NCBI RefSeq assembly: GCF_030272615.1
Contig: NC_081406.1
Span: 142,443,799 to 142,507,798, forward strand
Length of the DNA: 64,000 nucleotides
Source of the DNA: Cryptomeria japonica
Taxonomy: Eukaryota; Streptophyta; Pinopsida; Cupressales; Cupressaceae
Reading direction: 5' to 3'
Within the stretch, counting starts at the first letter, position 1, and every line of letters begins with the position of its first letter. This document shows, piece by piece, positions 1 to 11,700 of the stretch. The position numbers were made by a program, and so were the translations under genes. The notes below the pieces were generated by a model. The model was not told the origin of the DNA. It did not search any database and was given only the letters and a program-made list of their open reading frames with translations.

Positions 1-2428
1 CCATCATCATCAACTCAGTGGGACTCATCTTAGCAACAGATTTCTTCTCAACCTGAGAAGTGTCAATTGCCAAAACCTTTGCTGGGGAATCAATTTTAAC
101 TACTGGTATAGATTCAATTTCCTTTACCTTATCCTCTACAACCTCTTTTGCATCGGTGGCTTCACCACTCAGTGTAGTGTCAACTACTGCTGATGGAGTA
201 TTATCCACAGTATTTATAGTATCCTGTACATTTTCTTGCTCAAAAATATTTTGTGCTGGTACAGACTGTACACTCTCCTTTACTGTTGGTTGTGTCTGTA
301 TGTCTATAGTTACTACAGGTGTAGTCAAAATTGGAGTTGAACTTTCCAAAATACCTTTCCCTTTTGATTTTTCAGGAATGGTGGAAGATGTAGCTTTAAC
401 AAATTCTTCATGAGATGTGAGAAAATCAAGATTCTTCTGGAAGAATTTGGTCCAACCCTTACTAGTCTCATTTATTACCTCATTTACTCTGCCCATCATA
501 AGACTTATCTGTCGAGGTTTACTACTACAAACTATCCTATTTGCAACATCTATGCATCTTTTCATTTCCTCATTGTTTATAGAACCACACATTTCCAAAA
601 GTGCTACTTCCTTAATCTGCCTATCTCTCTTGACAACATCAAGTCTTCTAGCATCAAGTTTATTATACAAAGATAGAGGTATCTCCTTCAAAATTTCTAT
701 TAAGGATTTCTTATAAATGTCTATATGTAATAAAATGGCCTCTTCTATTTCATTTTGCTCATTTTCTTCTAAGTTCTCATAACACATAGATACATTTTTC
801 AAAATTCCATCTTTTGTTATTTCATCAATTAGCCCAGCATAGGTCATTTTAGTCTTACTAGACTTAGTGTCATCACTCTTCTTCTTTTTTCTTGTGGTTG
901 CCGGTGTAGATGTAACTGATTTCCTCTTCTGTATAGGCTTCCTTGTCAGAGGTGGTGGTGCAGTTGGTTTAGTTGCCTTTCTAACAAGTCTCCTCCTAGG
1001 CTTTGCCTTCTTTTGCTCTACCAATGGTTGATCCACTTTGTTCCTTTGTACCCTTCTGAAAGCTAGATGTTCATTGTCCTCAGGGTCAGAATTAGAAGTG
1101 ATGGTAGAAATGTAAGTTTCAGGCTTCTTCACCTTTGCAGTACTAGCCACTATCGGTTTGGATCCAGAACCTAGTTGAGTGTCTATCTTATGAATTACAT
1201 CCTGTACATATGCATACATCTTTTCTATTTTCTTCTCTCTTCTCTTCCTGTGAAAACTAGTTTTGACTTCAAGTGCCTTCTCTTCTACTATGCCAAAATG
1301 CTCTGTTTTATCATCCAATCGGGCATCTAGCAACATTTTTGCATAGAGTTCAAAAATCCTATCATCTACCTCATATCCAAGCTTTGTAATCCAGATTGTC
1401 CTAGGTTCAACAACCTCCATAAGAGCTTCATCAGTTTTCACTATAAAACAGATATTAGTGGAGTACTTCTCCACAATATTTTTTGATATTCTCTCCCTCT
1501 GCGTCATGTTTTCTTGGAATGTTTTGAAATACCCCCAAAGTTTCTCATCTCTACTGGTACCAAGACCGGTGATTGCTTCCTTGATCTGCATACCTACCAG
1601 TATGTTATGAGCCCAACGCTTCTTGCCAAGACCAGGTAGCTCATTCAGGAAGTAAATCATCAGACAAACAATGAGATTACTAGATCTAAAAGTTCATTTC
1701 TTAACTCCCTTGATCTTCCCAAGGTTAAACATTAATTCACTTCTCATCCATTCACATAAATCATATTTTGCATTATTCCTTAGCATCTGATATGCAACAT
1801 GAATGCATGAACTAGCAACAAAATTCAATCAGTTGAATTGAGTTACTACCTTATAACCTATTATCATGCTTGCAAAGTTCACATTAGTGTCAGTGATTGT
1901 GCTGATCCTCATTGATCTGCTATCAAGAGTTGTACCAGTGAGTTTCTCGACCTTTGTGTTGGAAATTTTATTGCCAGGTTCTTGTCCAACTTTGGGTAAG
2001 CCAATGAATACTTGAATAGCCTCCTTAGTGATCATGTAAGGCCTATCCAGCCAAATAAACTCATTGTGAACCCTGCTCAGAACGTATCTGATAACTTCAT
2101 CCTTGAATTCCGATATGTACAGAATATCGGTTAACCCTAAATCCTCAATTGATTTGTATTCTAGTTTGATGGTTCCAGAGTCTCCCAGTATCATGGATTG
2201 ATACATGCTTTTGATATCCTTTGTGCCTAGATCCTCCAGGGTGCAGTGAATGTATGCCCTCACATCTTCAACATACATCACGTCGTCAAGAACCCTAGAA
2301 AATGCTCCCGCAGAGTCTTCCTTCTCAGCAATTTCAGGAACCTCCTTGAATATGGGCCTTAACCTATCCTTGACTTCGACAATGGTAGGATTTGCAATGA
2401 AAGTAGGAGCTAAAGATCTAGATGCCAT
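1..2428 (-). pseudogene. ORF2 of element H, large protein of unknown function
   Basis: The reading frame starts at a Met at 2428 (MASRSLAP) and stays readable to the left edge with a few stops, for example TGA at 1829-1831 and another near 1697. Shared features with ORF2 of element B, in order: VEDVR near the N-terminus, then VLSRVHxxFxWL followed by ITKE, then VEPRT with a following GY about 350 residues in. Next come a Lys/Arg-rich low-complexity stretch (RKKKKSDD) and an acidic, Thr/Val-rich C-terminal part. The N-terminal layout resembles the 'putative plant transposon protein' domains found in plant retroelements, but I cannot confirm a family by eye. Its function is unknown. It follows the gag-like ORF where pol would be expected. 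Confidence 0.6.
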
Positions 2429-2802
2429 TTCAAAGAATACTTGAAAGTAAACGTAGGTGGAATATTGAGTGTTTCTGCTTGAAATCATTTCAAAATGCCT
2501 TTGCTTGCTCTTAATTTGCCTGAAATTCGCCTTGAATGATTGAATGCTTAGTGAGTGAAAATGAATTCACTTACCCCTTTTATCAGTGAATGAAACCCTA
2601 ATCTTTCTCTGTAATAAATGCTTAATGAACAACCCTATGGATGTTGGTTTCACAGTCTTGTGGCGGGTGAAACTTCATCAATAATGAGCACAACTCTCCA
2701 GATCTCCTCCAAGGTAATATGTAGGATTTTGCAATGACTTTTCCAAACCCTAAGGCTTATGCCTCAATTACCGGTGGAATTTCCTGCCGGAGGAGGAATA
2801 CC

Positions 2803-3903
2803 CTATTCTACTGGTGGAGTTACTGATGTAGATCCATCTCCACTTGGTTCTTTAGATTTTCTAACCCATCTCTTGGTGTGATCTTGTTGTATTTCATCTA
2901 CCTTTTGCTTTCCTTTCTCATTATCTTTATCATTGCTAATTGGTTGAGTCTTGCTTTTGTAGTATTTAGCAATATGACCTATTTTGTTGCATGCATAACA
3001 TGAAACATTGTTCTTCTGAATTGCTTTGACAAATCTATTGTCATTACTTGACCTACAGTGATTAGAAAAATGTCCAAACTTTCCACATGCATGACATTTA
3101 ACATTCATTCTACAATCTTCTAACCTATGACCATATTTCTTGCAATTTGTGCATTGATCAAGAACAAAATTGTAGTTTTTATTTGCTTTATTTCTACATT
3201 GTTTAGCCATATGCCCAAATTTATTGCAAACAAAATATCTACCATTGAATTTATAAGCATTAGATTGCCTTACCGGTTTCCTCTATTCTGATGATTTCTG
3301 CATACCGGTCGTCTGATCTCCATTTGCAGTACATGAGCTTTCACCTTGTACAAGTCCAAGTCCTCTAGAATCATCAATCCGTCTTTGTCTTTTCAATAAG
3401 TCATCCAATTGTGCAACACTAATCCTGAATTTTTATTTATACTCACTTGCAGTAGTTAGATCATGTCTCAGAGTAGTTATTTGTCTTTCAAGTTCTTGTT
3501 CATTGTTCTGGGAGTGTGCCAAATCAGTTCTCAACAGATTATTCTCATAAGTCAATCTGCCACATTCATCAAATTTGTTTTTCAGAGATATAACAAGATT
3601 ATCTTCCTTATTCTTTCTATCCTCAATATCTTTTGATAACCTCATTGTCAGATCTTGCATTTCATTCTTCATGAGCATGTTTGCTTGACTTAGTTTCTGA
3701 CATTGTTCCTTAAGTGCATTCTTCTCCTCATCATCCGAGTTTTGAAAAAGTTTTTTTCTCTTGGCTTGAGCTGATGATAACCTTTCTTGTAGGATAAGAA
3801 TGAACTCATTTACAAAATTCAATTCCTCTTGCAATTTCAAGTTCTTTATCCTTTTAGCATCATAATCCTCAAGAGCCATCTCAAGTTGCTTCTCCATAGC
3901 CAT
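2803..3903 (-). pseudogene. Gag-like coiled-coil and zinc-knuckle ORF of element H
   Basis: The likely start is the Met at 3903 (MAMEKQLEMALEDYD), just after the primer site. The first ~155 residues are a heptad-rich coiled coil dense in Glu, Lys, Leu and Gln. A stop near 3433 interrupts the frame, which then continues in phase to 2803. The C-terminal half holds CCHC knuckles. Two are intact (CTNCKKYGHRLEDC and CHACGKFGHFSNHC). At least two more are damaged, with a Cys replaced by Tyr. The family role would be RNA binding and particle assembly, as in retroelement Gag. Element B has the same coiled-coil-plus-knuckle design at the same place, which supports a real gene. Confidence 0.7.
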
Positions 3904-3962
3904 GTTCAAATATTCTAGTTTCAGGATCTTCCTCAAGCTGTTAAACTTTTTCCATGGTACCA

Positions 3963-3975
3963 GGCTCTGATACAA
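3963..3975 (-). other. Primer-binding site of element H
   Basis: On the minus strand the sequence TTGTATCAGAGCC lies two bases inside the LTR end. It differs by one base from the TGGTATCAGAGCC site that pairs with the 3' end of plant initiator-Met tRNA. It fixes the element's orientation and the inner end of the LTR. Confidence 0.8.
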
Positions 3976-3977
3976 AT

Positions 3978-4875
3978 TGTTGGGATCCAAGAACAATGAG
4001 AGGGGGGGTGAATCAGTGTTCTGCTGGTAACACTAGATTTTATCCTTTTATACCATACACATATAAATCGGTAAACATATAAACGTATAACATGAAGCAA
4101 ATAAATCATCCACATAAATGAACACCATAACACACAAAATTTATATGTGGAAAAACTCAAAGAGGAAAAGCCACGGTGGGATTTGTGACCCACAATATCA
4201 GTTCACTGGCCATATGAAAGAATATTACATATAATGGGGGCCTGCACATGAAGGCACATTGCCTAGAGCATACTTCTCATCACTAAAGAGTCTCACTGAC
4301 AACAAGCTTTTGCTAATGTAAAACAATAAAATTGAACTCAAGATTGCATCTGCTATGCCAAATAGAGTTCTTGCTATGCCAAATAGAGTTCTGGTTCTAG
4401 CTCTGCTCTGTACCGGTATCTCTTCTCCTCCAAAAATGATTTCCAAGCTATCTATAGATCATTGCATGATATAACACTTGCATACAAATGATCTACATAC
4501 ATATACTTCACATTATATAGTTCTGCTATATATTCTCCTATGTCACATCCTATGTCATATCATTATCACACTTCAAAATGACCTAGCAGACTAACCTATA
4601 TACCCATTACAAACAATATGCCTTATGTCGGCTTACAATTCTTTTACAAAAGATATTCAATGTCGGCCTCGACAATAATTACAAAATGATTTAGTAAATA
4701 AATCTCCCTTGATGTTGGCTTCCTTCAAGTACTGATGCTAATGCCAACATAATCCTGAATGCTCCAAAGCCGGTGTCTGCCGGTATATGCCTCCTAATGT
4801 CGGCAAATGATTTCCATCTAACCTTGTTTCCATTAATGACAACAAAATTAATCCGATGAGTGTCAATTGCCAACA
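3978..4875 (-). repeat. 5' LTR of element H
   Basis: The boundaries are TG...CA: on the plus strand it starts TGTTGGGATCC beside the primer site and ends GCCAACA at 4875. The outer end resembles that of element G (GCCAACA). Near the inner end are the GATTCACCCC-type text and the GTGGG..TTTTTCC block shared by B, G and H. Only this one LTR is in the window, so the outer edge is inferred by comparison with G. Confidence 0.7.
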
Positions 4876-5281
4876 GTATATACACATATACATACATACA
4901 TATATGTATAAATATGTATACATGTATGTATATTTATGTATATATACATATAGGTATACATATTGATATATACATACATATACATATAGGTATACATATT
5001 TATATATACATATATATATATACATACATATATACATACATATATATATACACACACACATATGTATATATACATACTTATATAAATATGTATATATACA
5101 TATTTATATACATACATATATACATATATATAAATATGTATATATATATATACATATATACATATATATATACATATATACATACATATATATATATATA
5201 CATATATACATATATATATATATACATATATACACACACATATATATATATAGATATATACACACACATATATATATATAT

Positions 5282-5368
<87 letters not shown>
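4876..5368. repeat. TA/CA microsatellite
   Basis: About 490 bp of alternating purine-pyrimidine sequence: interspersed CATATA, TATATA and TATG units, ending in a pure (AC)n run of about 41 dinucleotides at 5285-5366. Long open frames here on both strands (YIYIYI or VCVCVC patterns) are artefacts of the repeat. Shorter (TA)n tracts lie at the comparable place, just past the antisense PMD gene, in elements A (near 25500) and D (near 60875). Confidence 0.95.
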
Positions 5369-5374
<6 letters not shown>

Positions 5375-7077
5375 GTCCATCAAATGTCCATCGTAATCTA
5401 TAAACATACATCACAATATATAATCATAAATATTTGTGTATACAACATGGTCACAAAAAAATGAATAAAAAATTGTTGAAACTAGGAATCCATTTATCCT
5501 ATCTAGTTAGTACTAGACCCTTTAGACTATAGAGGTGAGCCCCATGATCTCCATGTTCTTTATATTCTAGTTTCTCTAGTTGGCAATGGTGGTGGCCCTA
5601 CTTATGCCTGTCATCATGGTGACATCATCAAACTTTACCTATGTGATCGATAGAGATCTAGTCTTCATCGATCTAGTCATTTCATAATACGGTGGTGTTT
5701 GCCTTTTTGATACCACCTACTCATAGAAATCCCTATAGTAGGTAGCCTCTCATATCAACCTTGTCAAATCTCATTCCAATTATACTACTACCCATTTTCC
5801 ACCCCCACTACTCTTTCTAGAATCTCTCTCCAATCTGAATTTGGTCACATCTATAACATAGGTACTCTACTCTAGATTCCATGTGTCATACGATAGCAAT
5901 AGACTATACCACTTGACAATGATGACATCCCTCTCACTAGCTGCTTTATCTTTCTATGTAGCCAAACTATCTCTCTATCATCAACATGTCTATCTAACCT
6001 TTCAACCCTATTATCTATCTTTATAGTCGATCTACCTAACTTTGTGTGGTTGCTAGCCACACCATTGTGTCATCTACCCCTCTTGGTGCTTTTGGCATGG
6101 CTAGGGCCAACCCTTGTCCAAGTTATTTCTCCCTCCTAGGTGAACATGGGGTAACTACATCCATACCTTATAATATTAAAGAGCTTGATGAACTGATACT
6201 ACAAATAATACTACTCTTCCCCTCCCACACAACCTCCCCCCTCTCTCTCATGCATATCCATCTATACTATTTGGGTCCTCTAGGCCTCCTCCTCTTGGCC
6301 TCTCCCTCCTCAACCTCCACCCCTGCCCTCCTTTAAATCCTTTGAGTATTGTCCATAGCTACTTGTATGTGGCTTACTAATACCACTCTTGGCCCATGGG
6401 ATATCCTCTATAACTTATGGCAATCCCATAGCTTTTTATACCCATTGGTTATGCATGGGTGATTGACCCTCCTTGCATGTTGCATACTACCTAGGTCAAC
6501 TATATCCACTATTGTGTGGCATCCTACATATCCATCTAAAACCCCTAATCTACTATCTCACTAGTCACCTTGATGAATATGGGTGGACCCTTAGTGATGT
6601 CCTACACAATGCCAAACTATCATGCCACTTGTTTTGGCCTTTATTTTCTCAATAATAAATGTTTTTCATCCCATAATGTAGGATGAAATCATCATGAAAT
6701 GTACATACTAACTATCCTCATCCCATCCCTCCTACCCTTTGTAGGGCCTCTATGTCACATCTCCCTCCTCTATCTCATCGAGTACTCTCCTCTAATGCAT
6801 CATGTCTTGCAACTCCTTGTACCAAAGGTCCCATCTTGTTGGAGACTATAGCCTCATCAAGGTCTCAGTCTAACCCCTACCTAATCAACTCGGTCACACT
6901 AATACACACCTAGGCTTAGATTTCTAATGGTGTGACATGGACTAAGTTTTGCTTGCTCTTGTAGAAGATGGTGTGGGTGCCTTGGTAGAGGTGTGTCAAC
7001 ATGAAGACACCCCAATAAAATCATAACCTATGTGTAGCTATATGAGCTATACACTTTCTTAGAGTCAAGCTCAAATA

Positions 7078-7362
7078 TTATCTAACCTCATTTGGAAAGA
7101 GAATCTTGATCACGAACCTACATAGAAATAGTGCTACACCTAGTTGCATCCTACTCATAGTTATGTCAATCCTCTTGAATAGTAAATGCAAAATCACCTT
7201 TTCTGACCCATTGGTGCTATACACCCTTTGGCCCCTAATGGTTAGTCTAAGGATTCCCAAAATGTCCTCCAAAGTCAATGTCATCTCCTTTGTTAGGAGA
7301 TGGAAAGTTGATTTCTCACTTTGCCACCGTCCAAGTAAGGTGGTCAAGAGGACCCTATGCAC
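7078..7362 (-). pseudogene. Antisense plant mobile domain (PMD) relic in element E
   Basis: This 94-codon open stretch contains a clear PMD N-terminal signature: LLGRWQSEKSTFHL, then EMTLTLEDILGILRL and IRGQRV. It aligns with the ERWHSDTNTFHF..GEMTVTPEDCYRILRIPI segment of the fuller gene in element D and the matching piece in element A. Flanking sequence on both sides is too decayed to read further. PMD proteins (the MAIN/MAIL1 family) occur both as plant host genes and inside transposons. Here the position and antisense orientation match the other two retroelement copies. It cannot make a full protein. Confidence 0.7.
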
Positions 7363-7599
7363 TCTATGTGTGTGGCATATGTGAGATGTATGTCACCCTA
7401 CACGCCTCTATCAAACCCTAATCACCATCCTAGAATCCTTGGTCTAGACCAAGCACAACTAATCTCTTCTCTTAGGTTCAAAGTGCCCTTAGTCTCCTTT
7501 GCATAGTGCTAGGTCACAATATGTCAATTAACTTGTGCAAAAATATTATTTCTTTTTAGTATCTTTCTCCTTTTGTCTCCACTTGTGTATTTTCCCCTA

Positions 7600-7940
7600 C
7601 ATAGGATGCATTCACCTTTTCCTATTCATATTTTCCCTTTCCAATGAAATTTCTACTAGCTGACGAATATGCCCTTCCACAATGTGAATTCACCATTCAT
7701 TTTGATATCTACCCATTTAGTGAATCTTCTAATTCTCTAATAAATTCACATTTCCTTGGGTGAATTCACCCTTTAATTTTCTAATTCGCATTTATATCTA
7801 AGAAAATTCATCCCTTTTTTGATGCATTCACCTTTTGTTTGGTATATCTATCTTTATTTTTGTTAATTCACCCAAACATTGCACATTCATCCTTGTGTTG
7901 GTAAAATCATCCTTCCTTCATTGAATCTACCCAAACTGAT
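7600..7940. repeat. Degenerate ATTCACC-motif array in element E
   Basis: Recurring AATTCACCC, ATTCATCC and ATTCACC cores appear at irregular spacings near 20 bp through an AT-rich stretch. The array lies upstream, in the antisense direction, of the PMD relic. This is where elements A and D carry their intron arrays, but with a different core motif. The periodicity is weaker than in A and D. Confidence 0.45.
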
Positions 7941-8100
7941 TATAGAAACCTATGTCCCATTTTTCCTAGCAATAACCATTACCGTCTAAGCCCCTAGCTT
8001 AGTTTTTGAAGTGTATAACTATCTACCTTGACCTCCTCCTCATCTTGAAGCTTAAACAAAGTTCATGTGATGCTTTATGAGATGTATATTAGCCATAATA

Positions 8101-8176
8101 CTAGGTTACACTTTTTGACCAAACTTGACACAGAAATCAATATTTTGCATCAGATATTTACTTTCTAAAACCTATA
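8101..8176 (+). repeat. Left arm of a possible inverted-repeat element
   Basis: CTAGGTTACACTTTTTG starts at 8101. Its reverse complement (CAAAAAGTGTAACCT) ends at 31366, and similarity continues inward (GAAATCA..ATTTT on both arms). AATA flanks both outer ends (8097-8100 and 31367-31370). With element A and its short target duplication removed, the arms would be about 0.95 kb apart, like a small TIR or foldback element that later received A. Confidence 0.45.
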
Positions 8177-8181
8177 GCAGC

Positions 8182-8944
8182 TGTAGGCACCTAAAATTGT
8201 CCTGTCTAATTAAATAATTATCTTTATTTATTTAATTATTTTAAGCCTAATTCTTCTATTAATTTAATGAATATTTATTTATTTAATTAATTAATTTATC
8301 CTCTTCTAAGCCTTTCCTCATTTAAATAAATAAATTTATTTAGTTAAATTATCCTCTTTTTAAATTAAATAAATATTTTATTTATTTAATTGATCCCACT
8401 TCTTTTATTAATTAAATAAATCTTTATTTATTGAATTAATTCATTAGTCTTTTCTACCCATGACACATGTCATTCATCTCTTAATTCCTACACTGCCTAC
8501 CCTCTCATTATTTTCTTATTTTCTCTACCTACCCTCTAATCCTAGCCGTCCATTTATCTTTTACACCTCTCAATCTTATCCTTCCATTTCTTACAGTATC
8601 TTTTATATAAGGAGATGCTTCCTTCATTATCAATCCTCCTAGACTAGCATTCAAACTTTCATATGCAATCAAGCCTACTTGCAACCACATTTCCGTTCTT
8701 TGTTGAGCTCTTGTGCACACATAAAATCTGAGAGAAAATATATCAAGCAAGATCAATGGAGATAGGAAGAATGGAGATTCAAACCCTATTGGAAATGTGA
8801 TGGTATAATCTTTGTGATTTGTTGATTTACATTATCGTAGGTAATCTTCATATGTTATGGCAGATCTTTGTTGTTGTTAGGCAAGGGTTTTGTGGTTGAA
8901 TTTATTTAGTCTCAATATTGTTGTTTCCATTTTTACCATAAACG
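8182..8944 (+). repeat. 5' LTR of element A
   Basis: Starts TGTAGGCACC and ends ATAAACG, where the partner LTR has ATAAACA, so the terminal CA has mutated. It is AT-rich with many TTTATTTAATTAA-like stretches. A TATA-like TATATAAGG sits at about 8604-8612, followed by a region that could hold the transcription start. The match to the 3' LTR at 27860-30493 is continuous except for element C. Confidence 0.88.
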
Positions 8945-8947
8945 TTT

Positions 8948-8965
8948 TGGAATGCTTGGTGGGAC
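8948..8965 (+). other. Primer-binding region of element A
   Basis: TGGAATGCTTGGTGGGAC lies three bases after the LTR end, at the same offset as TGGCGCCCACCGTGGGGC in element D. It probably derives from the same kind of primer site after mutation. The cognate tRNA was not identified. Confidence 0.5.
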
Positions 8966-9079
8966 ATGGATTTTTGTTTGATCTATGTTTTTTGCAGGTT
9001 TTTCGAACCCTATATTGCTATTTTGTAAAACAATTTGGAGAATAACCTTGTGCAGCTAGGGTTATGGACAAAAAATCAA

Positions 9080-9960
9080 GATCTTGGAGAGATTTGATCC
9101 GATCTCACAAACGGATTGAAAATTTTGCACCAAACTTTGTTGGTAGGTTGAAGACAGTATTGAGAGCTCTCAATCCAAAATTCAGAATTTGTGGAACATA
9201 TTTGTATTCTCTATGAATGTTTTATGAATTTTCATAAAAAAATAATTTTGAGAGTAAATGAGAGAATTTTTTGGAAATCTCTCTAATTTATACACATGAT
9301 CTCTTCTTTGTGATTTTAATTTTGATGCAAAATATTTCCTAAAAAATCAGATCTTTAAAAATTAGGGTTTTTCATTATTTTGATTAGATATCACAAACTG
9401 CTTTGACTTTTGACATCCAATTTTTTTAACAGGTCCAGAACAGTATCAGAAACGCCCAGTAAAAAAATCAGATTTTTTGGATCATATTTGAATTTTATAT
9501 GAATTTTGTATGCATTTTTCTAAAGAATTATTTTTAAGAGAAAATTAGCAAATTTTTTGGATTTTATTATATTTTTGGAAAGCTCTCAGAATTATACACA
9601 GGATTTGTTCTTTGTGATTTTAATTTTGATGCAAAATAATTCCTAAAAAATTGGATCTTTGAACATTCGGGTTTTGTATTATTTTGTTCATATCTCACAA
9701 ACTGCATGGATTTTTTGCAAAAAATGTTTTATGCTGGTTTGGAATGCTATCAGGAGTTTCAGTAAAAATTTCAGATTTTGTGGATCAATTTTGCATTTTA
9801 TATGAATTTTTTATGATTTTTCATAAAAAAAATTAATTTTTGGAGCAAATTAGATTTTTTTTTAGTTTTCTTACATTTTTGGAAATGTCTTGAAATTTTG
9901 CAAGTGGTATGCTTTTTATGATGCAAAATAACTCATGGAAAATCAGATCTTTGAATCTAT
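9080..9960 (+). repeat. Three diverged leader repeats in element A
   Basis: Three successive copies of a roughly 280-bp unit can be followed by eye. Recurring landmarks are a 'TCTCACAAACNG' phrase, a CAGATTTTGTGGA-like phrase, TATGAATTTT followed by TTTTCATAAAAAA, and TTTGTGATTTTAATTTTGATG. No coding potential is seen. It lies in the untranslated leader. Confidence 0.7.
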
Positions 9961-10159
9961 CAAAAAAAGGTCTTTTGGATCTAAAATTTACCTAACTTGT
10001 GTGCTTGCAGGAGGGGTATTATTGCAAAACTACAAACAAATCTTTGTTGCAGAATTTTGGGCAAGGGTTTTTTATCTTTATTGTGTGCCTTGTTTTCATA
10101 GACTAGCAAATACTTCGATTGGTGCACTAAAATTGAACCAGTGTCTTTTGTGTCTGGGG

Positions 10160-10745
10160 CAATAGGCTCTTTTTGTTTAATCTATAGAGGGCCTGTCTCC
10201 CCGTGTGGTCATTAGGACTACTAGTGAGGAGAGAACGACCCAAGTGGTTGCGAGGAAAACCCACATCTTCTGAACCACTATAAATAACTGTATCCATGGT
10301 GAAAGCCATGGGTAACGTGTGCTAATTAGTTCATATTGACACTATGTCTCCCCATAAACCCGTTTGATCAAATTTATTTGATCAGTTGTAGGGCATAACC
10401 CCTACCGGCTGAGAGCCTTCTGTATTTACAGAGTTGAAAGTGTTGCATGTATGACCACACGAGCAGATTCCATTACTAGTACCTTTTGGTTTTAGAAAGA
10501 CAAAATCCTTCTAGTTGTTGGGGCAGGAGGTTGGACCTCTAGAGCGGCCCACACACATACGGTTCTTAGTAGAGATACAAAGTTTGCCACAGAAAGTTTT
10601 CATGGGGACTGATGCTTGGCTGCTCTGAAGAAGTGAGTGCCGAGGGTGGAGCCAGTGGGGTCAAACATCTAAGTATCCACTCTGAATAGTGTAGCCTTGG
10701 AGGAAACCCCATGTGGGATCAGCAACTATTGTCCTGGCCAACCAT
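10160..10745 (+). other. Leader block of element A shared with element D
   Basis: A GC-richer non-coding block including GAACGACCCAAGTGG and ACCCACATCTTC..ACCACTATAA. Element D has a comparable block at 49915-50450 (GGAACGACCTAAGTGGGG, then CCAACCCACTATAA), so the segment is conserved between two diverged elements. It may be a structured RNA element such as a packaging or translation signal. That function is inference. Confidence 0.45.
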
Positions 10746-11029
10746 AAGAATTGTGCTTTTCTTCTTTTAAACATTCAAACATTCAAAGATCAAACATCAA
10801 AACAATGTGTCTTTTGTGTCTTCAAGTGTACGCAAAATATTTTTACATCAAACAACATTGTTTCTTTTGAGTCATTTTGAGTCTAAACACTTGTAAACAT
10901 TGAGTCCTCATCAACATTGTGTCCTCATCAACATCGTGTCCTCTTGTCACGAAAAATAGTCAAAAATTCAGATTTAGTCACAAGAACAATTTTACACATT
11001 GGAAAAAATTGCACTTAGTTTTTGGAGAC

Positions 11030-11210
11030 GCGTCTGTGTAATACTCAACAATGTCTGTGTCATTTAACCATGTCTATGTAGGACATAAACACATCTATGT
11101 CATCATAAGCAAAACTGCATTTACAAAATCACAGAAACGCATCTGTGCAGTGTTCAAAAATGTCCATGTCATTTAACCGCGTCTATGAAGTATACAGTCA
11201 CATCTATGTT
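11030..11210 (+). repeat. Leader short-motif array of element A (GCGTCTGTG type)
   Basis: Repeated cores GCGTCTGTG, ATGTCTGTG, ATGTCTATG and ACATCTATG at spacings of 21, 19 and 21 bp. The set is seen twice, starting at 11030 and near 11142. The core is the reverse complement of the CACAGACGTGCC-type units at 27114-27326 near the other end of the same element. It lies in the untranslated leader upstream of gag. Confidence 0.7.
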
Positions 11211-11700
11211 TAGAATTGGAAAAACTTACAGTGTGACAAAACAAGAGTAGTCACTTTCAGACTTGTTGAGCTTCCTAGGTTATTTCTTCAGGTTTTCATC
11301 TAGCATTCAACCTATTTCTGGGTCTCAAAAAGTTTATCATTGCTTTACACCTTACATTACATTCACATTTGTCTAAACTTGAGTTGAAAGGTCACTTGCT
11401 TGTCCTCATCATACTTTGTCAACACACTACATACAACAACATTTTGCTAAGTGGTCCCTCATCAAGGTCTATAACCTTTGGGTCTCATTTGGTCTTACTT
11501 AGAGTCAAGGTCAACTTACCTCATCAAGAGAAACTATCATCTCTTTGGAAGCCACACCTACTCTACTACATACATACTTGGTCTTACACTTTGGACATTG
11601 CAAGTACACCTCCGATTCATTTACATTCCATCCAACTCTTGGTCTTCCATACTCTTTCCATTTTCATCTAGTCTCATACATCTTGTTCAAGACCTAGTTC

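Larger units (their letters stand above)
1..4875 (-). mobile_element. Pol-less LTR retrotransposon H, 5' part
   Basis: Read on the minus strand, the order is 5' LTR (4875-3978), primer-binding site, coiled-coil and zinc-knuckle ORF, then a large second ORF running off the left edge. Element B (13036-21095) has the same order, and its protein sequences are recognisably related, so H is a second member of one family. No protease, integrase, RT or RNase H is seen in the visible 4.9 kb. The 3' LTR lies outside the window, so no target duplication can be checked. The LTR end, primer site and U5-like text match copia-type elements, which suggests a non-autonomous copia derivative. That assignment is inference. 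Confidence 0.75.
5369..8100 (+). other. 3' internal region of an old gypsy element (E)
   Basis: No intact gene. The stretch holds an antisense PMD relic (7078-7362) and an AT-rich region of recurring ATTCACC motifs (7600-7940). That order (microsatellite, antisense PMD, short-motif array) is the order between integrase and 3' LTR in elements A and D. I therefore read this as the tail of another gypsy element on the plus strand, split by insertion of A. The corresponding 3' LTR would be the one starting at 31771. The gag-pol part of E is not in the window. Confidence 0.5.

Noticed and set aside
60-413. 117-codon plus-strand frame rich in Ser and Thr
   Set aside because: It is the opposite strand of element H ORF2, whose minus-strand reading matches B ORF2.
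4863-5414. Long open frames across the TA/CA repeat on both strands
   Set aside because: Dinucleotide repeats give open frames of alternating residues. No coding signal.
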